Origin: Halictus rubicundus
Lineage: Eukaryota; Arthropoda; Insecta; Hymenoptera; Halictidae
Length of the DNA stretch: 64,000 bases
Reading direction: 5' to 3'
Assembly: GCF_050948215.1 (NCBI RefSeq)
Contig: NW_027488769.1
Coordinates: 186,001-250,000, forward strand
A model generated the notes under the pieces. The model had not been told where the DNA came from. It worked only from the letters and a program-made list of their open reading frames with translations, and did not search any database. How positions within the stretch are numbered: the stretch's first letter is position 1; each line of letters starts with the position of its first letter. Of the stretch, positions 54,535-64,000 are shown in pieces. Position numbers and translations under genes: made by a program.

Positions 54535-57500
54535 ATGCTCTATCCTATCCTATCCCCTATCATATCCTATCCTCTATCCTATCCTATTCTCTATCCTATC
54601 CTATCCTCTATCCTATCCTCTATCCTATCCTCTATCCTATCCTCTATCCTATCCTCTATCCTATCCTATCCTCTATTCTATCCTATCGTCTATCCTATCC
54701 TCTATCCTAACCTATCCTCTGTCCTATCCTATCCTCTATCCTATCCTATCCTATCTTCTATCCTATCCTATCTTCTGTCCTATCCCACCCTCTATCCTAT
54801 CAATTCCCCTATCCTATCCTCTATCCTATCCTATCGTCTATCCTATCCTATCGTCTATCCTATCCTCTATCCTATCCTATCGTCTATCCTATCCTCTATC
54901 CTATCCTATCCTCTATCCTATCCTCTTTCCTATCCTATCCTCTATCCTATCAAATCCCCTATCCTATCCTCTATCCTATCCTATCATCTATCCTCTATCC
55001 TATCCTCTATCCTATCCTATCCTCTATCCTATCCTATCTTCTGTCCTATCCTATCCTCTATCCTATCAAATCCCCTATCCTATCCTCTATCCTATCCTAT
55101 CCTCTATTCTATCCTATCGTCTATCCTATCCTCTATCCTATCCTATCCTCTATCCTATCCTCTCCTCTATCCTATCCTATCCTCTATCCTATCCTATCCT
55201 ATCCTCTATCCTATCCTATCTTCTATCCTATCCTATTCTCTATCCTATCCTATCCTCTATCATATCCTCTATCCTATCCTCTATCCTATCCTCTATCCTA
55301 TCCTATCCTCTAATCTATCCTATCGTCTATCCTATCCTCTATCCTATCCTATCCTCTATCCTATCCTATCCTCTATCCTATCCTATCCTATCCTCTATCC
55401 TATCCTATCGTCTATCCTATCCTATCCCCTATCATATCCTATCCTCTATCCTATCCTATTCTCTATCCTATCCTATCCTCTATCCTATCCTCTATCCTAT
55501 CCTCTATCCTATCCTCTATCCTATCCTCTATCCTATCCTATCCTCTATTCTATCCTATCGTCAATCCTATCCTCTATCCTATCCTATCCTCTGTCCTATC
55601 CTATCCTCTATCCTATCCTATCCTATCTTCTATCCTATCCTATCTTCTGTCCTATTCTACCCTCTATCCTATCAAATCCCCTATCCTATCCTCTATCCTA
55701 TCCTATCGTCTATCCTATCCTATCGTCTATCCTGTCCTCTATCCTATCCTATCGTCTATCCTATCCTCTATCCTATCCTATCCTCTATCCTATCCTCTTT
55801 CCTATCCTATCCTCTATCCTATCAAATCCCCTATCCTATCCTCTATCCTATCCTATCATCTATCCTCTATCCTATCCTCTATCCTATCCTATCCTCTATC
55901 CTATCCTATCTTCTGTCCTATCCTATCCTCTATCCTATCAAATCCCCTATCCTATCCTCTATCCTATCCTATCCTCTATTCTATCCTATCGTCTATCCTA
56001 TCCTCTATCCTATCCTATCCTCTATCCTATCCTCTCCTCTATCCTATCCTATCCTCTATCCTATCCTATCCTATCCTCTATCCTATCCTATCTTCTATCC
56101 TATCCTATTCTCTATCCTATCCTATCCTCTATCATATCCTCTATCCTATCCTCTATCCTATCCTCTATCCTATCCTATCCTCTAATCTATCCTATCGTCT
56201 ATCCTATCCTCTATCCTATCCTATCCTCTATCCTATCCTATCCTCTATCCTATCCTATCGTCTATCCTATCCTATCCTCTATCCTATCCTCTATCCTATC
56301 CTCTATCCTATCCTATCCTCTATCCTATCAAATCCCCTATCCTATCCTCTATCCTCTATCCTATCCTATCCTCTATCCTATCCTATCCTCTATCCTATCC
56401 TCTTTCCTATCCTATCCTCTATCCTATCAAATCCCCTATCCTATCCTCTATCCTATCCTATCATCTATCCTCTATCCTATCCTCTATCCTATCCTATCCT
56501 CTATCCTATCCTATCTTCTGTCCTATCCTATCCTCTATCCTATCAAATCCCCTATCCTATCCTCTATCCTATCCTATCCTCTATTCTATCCTATCGTCTA
56601 TCCTATCCTCTATCCTATCCTATCCTCTATCCTATCCTCTCCTCTATCCTATCCTATCCTCTATCCTATCCTATCCTATCCTCTATCCTATCCTCTATCC
56701 TATCCTCTATCCTATCCTATCCTCTAATCTATCCTATCGTCTATCCTATCCTCTATCCTATCCTATCCTCTATCCTATGCTATCCTCTATCCTATCCTAT
56801 CGTCTATCCTATCCTATCCTCTATCCTATCCTCTATCCTATCCTCTATCCTATCCTATCCTCTATCCTATCAAATCCCCTATCCTATCCTCTATCCTATC
56901 CTATCCTCTATCCTATCAAATCCCCTATCCTATCCTCTATCCTATCCTATCATCTATCCTCTATCCTATCCTATCATCTATCCTCTATCCTATCCTCTAT
57001 CCTATCCTATCCTCTATCCTATCCTATCGTCTATCCTATCCTCTATCCTATCCTGTCGTCTATCCTATCCTCTATCCTATCCTATCCTCTATCCTATCCT
57101 ATCCTCTATCCTATCCTATCCTCTATCCTATCCTATCCTCTATCCTATCCTATCGTCTATCCTATCCTCTATCCTATCCTGTCGTCTATCCTATCCTCTA
57201 TCAAATCCTATCCTCTATCCTATCCTATCCTCTATCCTCTCCTATCCTCTATCCTATCCCATCTTCTATTCTATCCTATCCTCTGTCCTATCCTATCCTC
57301 TATCCTATCCTATCCTCTATCCTATCCCGTCGTCTATCCTATCCTCTATCCTATCCTATCCTCTATCCTATCCTATCCTATCCTATCCTATCCTCTATCC
57401 TATCCTATCCTCTATCCTATCCCATCTTCTATCCTATCCTATCCTCTATCCTATCAAATCCCCTATCCTATCCTCTGTCCTATCCTATCCTCTATCCTAT

Positions 57501-57780
57501 CCTATCCTCTATCCTATCAAATCCCCTATCCTATCCTCTATCCTATCCTATCATCTATCCTCTATCCTATCCTCTATCCTATCCTATCCTCTATCCTATC
57601 CTATCTTCTGTCCTATCCTATCCTCTATCCTATCAAATCCCCTATCCTATCCTCTATCCTATCCTATCCTCTATTCTATCCTATCGTCTATCCTATCCTC
57701 TATCCTATCCTATCCTCTATCCTATCCTCTCCTCTATCCTATCCTATCCTCTATCCTATCCTATCCTATCCTCTATCCTA
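54535..57780 (+). repeat. Higher-order repeat unit 6, decaying into the core edge
   Basis: It follows unit 5 at 3,011 bp until about 56,700. Beyond that the sequence is built of the same modules (CTTTCC, TATCATCTATCC, CTGTCGTC, CCCGTCGTC) in another arrangement, and there is no further anchor. It ends where A-type elements resume near 57,840. Confidence 0.78.
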
Positions 57781-59539
57781 TCCTATCATCTATCCTATCC
57801 TATCCTCTATCCTATCCTATCCTCTATCGTATCCTATCCTCTATCCTATCCAATCCTATATCCTATCCTACCCTCTATCGTCTCCTGTCCTCTCTCCTAT
57901 CCAATCTCCTATACTATCCTTAATCCTATCCTATCCACTATCCTATCCTATCCAATCCTCTGTCCTATCCTCTATCCTATTCTCTATCCTATCCTATCCT
58001 CTATCCTATTCTCTATCCTATCCTTTCCTCTATCCTATCCTATCCTCTATTCTACCCTATCCTCTATTATATCCTATCCTCTATCCTATTGTCTATCCTA
58101 TTCTATCCTCTATCCTATTCTCTATCCTATCCTATCCTCTATCCTATCCTATCCTCTATAATATCCTATCCTCTATCCTATCCTATCCTCTATCCTATCC
58201 TATCCTCTATCCTATCCTATCCTCTATCGTATCCTATCCTCTATCCTATCCAATCCTATATCCTATCCTATCCTCTATCGTCTCCTGTCCTCTCTCCTAT
58301 CCAATCTCCTATCCTATCCTCAATCCTATCCTATCCACTATCCTATCCTCTCCACTATCCGATCGTATCCAATCCTCTGTCCTATCCTCTATCCTATTCT
58401 CTATCCTATCCTATCCTATATCATATTCTCTATCCTATCCTATCCTCTATCCTATCCTATCCTCTATCCTATACTCTATCGTATCCTATCCTCTATCGTA
58501 TCCTATCCTCTATCCTATAATATCCCATATAATATCCAATCCTCTATCCTATCCTCTATCCTATCCTCTATCCTATCCTTTCCTCTATCCTATACTATCC
58601 TCTATTCTATCATATCCTCAATCCTATCCTATCCTCTATCCTATTGTCTATCCTATCCTATCCTCTATCCTATAATCTATCCTCAATCCTATCCTCTATC
58701 GTATCCTATCCTCTATAATATCGTATCCTCAATCCTATCCTATCCTCTATAATGTCGTATATTCTATCATATCCTATCCTCTTTTCTTTAATATCATCTA
58801 TCCTATCCTATCTATGCTATCCTCTATACTATCCTATCCTCTATCCTATTCTAACTTCTATCCTATCGTATCCTCTATCCTATCCTATCCTCTATCCTAT
58901 AATCTATCCTCAATCCTATCCTCTATCGTATCCTATCCTCTATAATATCGTATCCTCTATCCTATCCTATCCTCTATAATATCGTATCCTCTATCATATC
59001 CTATCCTCTTTTCTTTAATATCATCTATCCTATCCTATTCTCTATCCTATCCTATCCTCTATCCTATTCCATCAACTATCCTATCCAATTCCCTACCCTA
59101 TCCTCTATCCTATCCTATCCTCTATCCTATCCTATCCTCTATCGTATCCTATCCTCTATCCTATCCAATCCTATATCCTATCCTATCCTCTATCGTCTCC
59201 TGTCCTCTCTCCTATCCAATCTCCTATCCTATCCTCAATCCTATCCTATCCACTATCCTATCCTATCCACTATCCGATCGTATCCAATCCTCTGTCCTAT
59301 CCTCTATCCTATTCTCTATCCTATCCTATCCTATATCATATTCTCTATCCTATCCTATCCTCAATCCTATCCTATCCACTATCCTATCCTATCCACTATC
59401 CTATCCTATCCAATCCTCTGTCCTATCCTCTATCCTATTCTCTATCCTATCCTATCCTATATCATATACTCTATCCTATCCTATCCTCTATCCTATCCTA
59501 TCCTCTATCCTATACTCTATCGTATCCTATCCTCTATCG
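57781..59539 (+). repeat. Zone A': mosaic of left-zone segments
   Basis: A-type elements return abruptly. Pieces match zone A out of order: about 57,840-58,150 matches 6,625-6,935 (offset 51,215; blocks 57880/6665 and TATTGTC 58089/6874), about 58,805-58,980 matches 6,165-6,335 (CTAACTTC 58851/6205), and a TATAATGTCG with a T-rich block lies at 58751-58797. The T-rich block recurs near 59,006. CTCCTGTCC blocks are at 57880, 58280 and 59195. This arrangement needs several duplication or deletion events. Confidence 0.8.
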
Positions 59540-62474
59540 TATCCTATCCTCTATCCTATCCTATCCTCTATCCTATACTCTATCGTATCCTATCCTCTAT
59601 CGTATCCTATCCTCTATCCTATAATATCCCATATAATATCCAATCCTCTATCCTATCCTCTATCCTATCCTCTATCCTATCCTTTCCTCTATCCTATACT
59701 ATCCTCTATTCTATCATATCCTCAATCCTATCCTATCCTCTATCCTATTGTCTATCCTATCCTATCCTCTATCCTATAATCTATCCTCAATCCTATCCTC
59801 TATCGTATCCTATCCTCTATAATATCGTATCCTCAATCCTATCCTATCCTCTATAATGTCGTATCCTCTATCATATCCTATCCTCTTTTCTTTAATATCA
59901 TCTATCCTATCCTATTCTCTATCCTATCCTATCCTCTATCCTATTCCATCAACTATCCTATCCAATTCCCTATCCTATCCTCTATCCTATCCTATCCTCT
60001 ATCCTATCCTATCCTCTATCCTATCCTATCCTCTATCGTATCCTATCCTCTATCCTATCCAATCCTATATCCTATCCTATCCTCTATCGTCTCCTGTCCT
60101 CTCTCCTATCCAATCTCCTATCCTATCCTCAATCCTATCCTATCCACTATCCTATCCTATCCAATCCTCTGTCCTATCTTCTATCCTCTTCTCTATCCTA
60201 TCCTATCCTATATCATATTCTCTATCCTATCCTATCCTCTATCCTATCCAATCCTCTATCCTATACTCTATCGTATCCTATCCTCTATCGTATCCTATCC
60301 TCTATCCTATAATATCCCATATAATATCCAATCCTCTATCCTATCCTCTATCCTATCCTTTCCTCTATCCTATACTATCCTCTATTCTATCATATCCTCA
60401 ATCCTATCCTATCCTCTATCCTATTGTCTATCCTATCCTATATTCTATCCTATTCTCTATCCTATCCTATCCTCTATCGTCTCCTGTCCTCTCTCCTATC
60501 CAATCTCCTATCCTATCCTCAATCCTATCCTATCCACTATCCTATCCTATCCAATCCTCTGTCCTATCCTCTATCCTATTCTCTATCCTATCCTATCCTC
60601 TATCCTATCCTATCCTCTATCCTATCCTATCCTCTATCCTATCCTATCCTCTATCCTATTCTATCCTCTATCCTATCCTATCCTATATCCTATCCTATCC
60701 TCTATCCTATCCTATCCTCTATCCTATCCTATCCTCTATCCTATCCTATCCTCTATCCTATCCTATCCTCTATCCTATCCTATCCTCTATCCTATCCTAT
60801 CCTCTATCCTATCCTATCCTCTATCCTATCCTATCCTCTATCCTCTATCCTATCCTATCCTCTATCCTATCCTATCCTCTATCCTATCCTATCCTCTATC
60901 CTATCCTATCCTCTATCCTATCCTATCCTCTATCCTATCCTATCCTCTATCCTATATCATCCTCTATCCTATCCTATCCTCTATACTATCCTATCCTCTA
61001 TCCTATAATCTATCCTCAATCCTATCCTCTATCGTATCCTATCCTCTATAATATCGTATCCTCTATCCTATCCTATCATCTATAATATCGTATCCTCTAT
61101 CCTATCTTATCCTCTAAAATATCGTATCCTCTATCATATCCTATCCTCTATCCTATCCTATCCTCTATCCTATCCTATCCTATATCCTACCCTATCCTCT
61201 ATCGTCTCCTGTCCTCTCTCCTATCCAATCTCCTATCCTATCCTCAATCCCATCCTATCCACTATCCTATCCTATCCAATCCTCTGTCGTATCCTCTATC
61301 CTATTCTCTATCCTATCCTATCCTATCCTCTATCCTATCCTATCCTCTATTCTATGCTCTATCGTATCCTATCCTCTATCGTATCCTATCCTCTATCCTA
61401 TCCTGTCGTCTATCCTATCCTCTATCCTATCCTATCCTCTATCCTATCTTTTCCTCTATCCTATACTATCCTCTATTCTATCCTATCCTCAATCCTATCC
61501 TATCCTCTATCCTATTGTCTATCCTATCCTATCCTCTATCCTATTCTCTATCCTATCCTATCCTCTATCCTATCCTATCGTCTATCCTATCCTATCGTCT
61601 ATCCTATCCTCTATCCTATCCTATCCTCTATCCTATCCTGTCGTCTATCCTATCCTCTATCCTATCCTATCCTCTATCCTATCCTATCCTCTATCCTATC
61701 CTATCCTCTATCCTATCCTATCCTCTATCCTATCCTATCCTCTATCCTATCCTATCCTCTATCCTATCCTATCCTCTATCCTATCCTATCCTCTATCCTA
61801 TCCTATCCTCTATCCTATCCTATCCTCTATCCTATCCTATCCTCTATCCTCTATCCTATCCTATCCTCTATCCTATCCTATCCTCTATCCTATCCTATCC
61901 TCTATCCTATCCTATCCTCCATCCTATCCTATCCTCTATCCTATCCTATCCTGTATGCTATCCTATCCTCTATCCTATATCATCCTCTATCGTATCCTAT
62001 CCTCTATAATATCGTATCCTCTATCCTATCCTATCATCTATAATATCGTATCCTCTATCCTATCTTATCCTCTATAATATCGTATCCTCTATCATATCCT
62101 ATCCTCTATTCTATCCTATCCTCAATCCTATCCTATCCTCTATCCTATTGTCTATCCTATCCTATCCTCTATCCTATTCTCTATCCTATCCTATCCTCTA
62201 TCCTATCCTATCCTCTATCCTATCCTATCGTCTATCCTATCCTCTATCCTATCCTATCCTCTATCCTATCCTGTCGTCTATCCTATCCTCTATCCTATCC
62301 TATCCTCTATCCTATCCTGTCCTCTATCCTATCCCATCTTCTATCCTATCCTATCCTCTATCCTATCAAATCCCCTATCCTATCCTCTGTCCTATCCTAT
62401 CCTCTATCCTATCCTATCCTCTATCCTATCAAATCCCCTATCCTATCAAATCCCCTATCCTATCCTCTATCCTA
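59540..62474 (+). repeat. Right copy of the 3-kb duplication (partner 8,460-11,425)
   Basis: This is the downstream partner at an offset of about 51.08 kb, in direct orientation. It includes the T-rich block at 59881 and CTCCTGTCC blocks at 60089, 60479 and 61204. Single-base differences are visible, for example the TATCCGC near 9568 against TATCCTC near 60648. Near 61,390-61,440 CTGTCGTC units replace CCCATATAATATCC. It ends where the left copy enters a run of 12-bp units and this copy enters a perfect 17-bp tract. Confidence 0.88.
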
Positions 62475-64000
62475 TCCTATCCTCTATCCTATCCTATCCT
62501 CTATCCTATCCTATCCTCTATCCTATCCTATCCTCTATCCTATCCTATCCTCTATCCTATCCTATCCTCTATCCTATCCTATCCTCTATCCTATCCTATC
62601 CTCTATCCTATCCTATCCTCTATCCTATCCTATCCTCTATCCTATCCTATCTTCTATCCTATCCTATCCTCTATCCTATCAAATCCCCTATCCTATCCTC
62701 TATCCTATCCTATCCTCTATCCTATCCTATCCTCTATCCTATCGTATCGTCTATCCTATCCTATCCTCTATCCTACGCTATCCTCTATTCTATCCAATCT
62801 TCTATCCTATCCTATCCTCTATCCTATCCTATCATCTATCCTATCCTATCATCTACCCTATCCTATCCTCTATCCTATCCTGTCCTCTATCCTATCCTAT
62901 CCTCTATCCTATCCTCTATCCTATCCTATCCTCTTTCCTAACCTATCCTCTATCCTATCCTATCCTCTATCCTAACCTATCCTCTATCCTATCCTATCCT
63001 CTATCCTATCCTCTATCCAATCCTCTATCCTATCCTATCCTCTATCCTATCCTATCCTCTATCCTATCCTATCGCCTATCCTATCCTATCCTCTATCCTA
63101 TCAAATCCCCTATCCTATCCTCTGTCCTATCCTATCCTCTGTCCTATCCTATCCTCTATCCTATCCTATCCTCAATCCTATCCTATTCTCTATCCTATCC
63201 TATCCTCTATCCTATCCTACCGTGTATCCTATCCTCTATCCTATCCTATCCTCTATCCTATTCTATCCTCTATCCTATCCTATCCTCTATCCTATCCTAT
63301 GCTCTATCCTATCAAATCCCCTATCCTATCCTCTGCCCTATCCTATCCTCTATCCTATCCTATCCTCTATCCTATCGTATCGTCTATCCTATCCTATCCT
63401 CTATCCTATCCTATCCTCTATCCTACGCTATCCTCTATCCTATCCAATCTTCTATCCTATCCTATCCTCTATCCTATCCTATCATCTATCCTATCCTATC
63501 ATCTACCCTATCCTATCCTCTATCCTATCCTGTCCTCTATCCTATCCTATCCTCTATCCTATCCTCTATCCTATCCTATCCTCTATCCTATCCTATCCTC
63601 TATCCTATCAAATCCCCTATCCTATCCTCTGTCCTATCCTATCCTCTATCCTATCCTATCCCCAATCCTATCCTATTCTCTATCCTATAATATGCTCTAT
63701 CCTATCCTATCCTCTATCCTATAATATGCTCTATCCTATCCTATCCTCTATCCTATCCTATCCTCTATCCTAGCCTATCCTCTATCCTATCCTTTCCTCT
63801 ATCCTATACTATCCTCTATCCTATCCTATCCTCTATCCTATCCTATCCTCTATCCCCTATCCTATCCTCTATCCTATCCTGTCCTCTATCCTCTCCTATC
63901 CTCTATCCTATCCTATCCTCTATCCTATAATATGCTCTATCCTATCCTATCCTCTATCCTATCCTATCCGCTATCCTATCCTCTATCCAGTCCTATCCTC
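62475..64000 (+). repeat. Right-edge satellite with a 650-bp duplication
   Basis: After a near-perfect tract the sequence is core-like (TATCAAATCCCC, CTGTCC). The segment at about 62,640-62,930 is repeated at about 63,290-63,580. TACGCT (62774/63424) and CTGTCC (62882/63531) lie about 650 bp apart, while the upstream TATCGTATCGTC lies 633 bp apart, a difference of one 17-bp unit. TATAATATGCTC occurs three times near the end (63687, 63721, 63927), the first two exactly two units apart. The array runs off the window edge. Confidence 0.82.

Larger units (their letters stand above)
13691..57780 (+). repeat. Core satellite zone
   Basis: About 44 kb of satellite carries one variant set: TATCAAATCCCC, CCCATCTTC, TATCGTC, CTGTCGTC, CTTTCC, TATCATCTATCC, CTAATC and runs of 12-bp units. 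A-type T-rich and CTCCTGTCC blocks are absent. In-frame stops are rarer here, so repeat-encoded open frames reach 1,644 codons (38,908-43,842). That length reflects sparse stop-bearing variants, not selection for coding. The left part (to about 23 kb) is irregular; the right part becomes a regular higher-order array. No gene, RNA gene or mobile element is visible. Confidence 0.85.
1..64000 (+). repeat. 17-bp satellite DNA array filling the window
   Basis: The sequence is an uninterrupted head-to-tail array of CTATCCTATCCTATCCT and its variants, always in the same orientation. Each unit is three TATCC-like pentamers plus an extra CT. Units with two pentamers (12 bp) or four (22 bp) are common. 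The consensus contains only A, C and T on the + strand; G appears as scattered substitutions such as TATCGTC, CTGTCC and ATGCTC. No unique sequence, transposon end, inverted segment or poly-A tail interrupts it, and both window edges lie inside the array, so its true length exceeds 64 kb. Large homogeneous arrays of this kind are typical of eukaryotic heterochromatin; that assignment is inference. I do not recognise the monomer as a named satellite. Confidence 0.98.

Noticed and set aside
1..64000. CRISPR array
   Set aside because: There are no constant repeats separated by unique spacers. All sequence is variants of one 17-bp unit, and there are no cas genes.
1..64000. Telomeric repeat tract
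   Set aside because: The C/A/T-only strand with a GG-bearing complement resembles telomere strand bias. However, the unit matches no canonical telomere repeat that I know, variants are abundant, and kilobase-scale higher-order structure is not how telomerase-made tracts look.
1..64000. Human-type satellites II/III or alpha satellite with CENP-B boxes
   Set aside because: Satellites II and III are based on CATTC/GGAAT and alpha satellite has a monomer of about 171 bp. Neither fits, and a CENP-B box needs G-rich sequence absent here.
1..64000. Hairpins, inverted repeats or rho-independent terminators
   Set aside because: With almost no G on the + strand, stable self-pairing is impossible. I found no inverted copy of the repeat.
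1..64000. Triplex-forming (H-DNA) mirror repeats
   Set aside because: The + strand is 14/17 pyrimidine in the consensus, but an A interrupts about every fifth base, so there is no long homopurine-homopyrimidine run.

Overview
The whole window is one tandemly repeated satellite DNA. I can support no gene, RNA gene, transposon, CRISPR array, origin or promoter in it. The basic unit on the + strand is 17 bp, CTATCCTATCCTATCCT (the same as TATCC-TATCC-TATCCTC), made of three TATCC-like pentamers plus an extra CT. Shorter 12-bp units (two pentamers plus CT) and 22-bp units (four pentamers plus CT) are mixed in. The consensus has no G on the + strand, so the minus strand has no C. The orientation never flips across 64 kb. 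Such a long, ordered, head-to-tail short-monomer array points to constitutive heterochromatin of a eukaryote (pericentromeric, subtelomeric, or sex- or B-chromosome type). Nothing in the sequence identifies the species, and I do not recognise the monomer as a named satellite.

Every long open reading frame is a by-product of the repeat. The consensus has no TAA, TAG or TGA in any + frame, while the minus strand has a TAG in nearly every pentamer. Because 17 is not a multiple of 3, all three + frames read the same 17-residue peptide repeat (SYPLSYPILYPILSSIL), and 12-bp units read as SSIL. Apparent starts and stops are simply rare variant monomers (ATG or TTG; TATAATATC, CTAACC, CTAATC).

Variant monomers divide the array into zones. 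Zone A (about 1-11,090) carries T-rich blocks, CTCCTGTCC blocks, CCAATCACC and TATAATATC variants, and is built from overlapping duplications of 0.2 to 6.1 kb. A transition (about 11,090-13,690) mixes A-type and core-type variants. The core (about 13,690-57,780) lacks the A-type blocks and is marked instead by TATCAAATCCCC, CCCATCTTC, TATCGTC and CTGTCGTC variants. It contains nested duplications that become, from about 35.6 kb rightwards, a higher-order array with a repeat length of about 3.0-3.3 kb. Zone A' (about 57,780-62,474) returns to A-type sequence, and 59,540-62,474 is a direct copy of 8,460-11,425 some 51.1 kb away. The right edge (62,474-64,000) is core-like with its own 650-bp duplication.

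The structure is therefore hierarchical: pentamer, 12/17/22-bp unit, 0.2-1.4 kb duplications, about 3 kb higher-order unit, and a duplication across about 51 kb. Several of the length differences between copies equal sums of 12- and 17-bp units (12, 17, 34, 46 bp), as expected from unequal exchange or slippage in register. All distances were measured by hand from matching landmark variants; copy identities were not computed.
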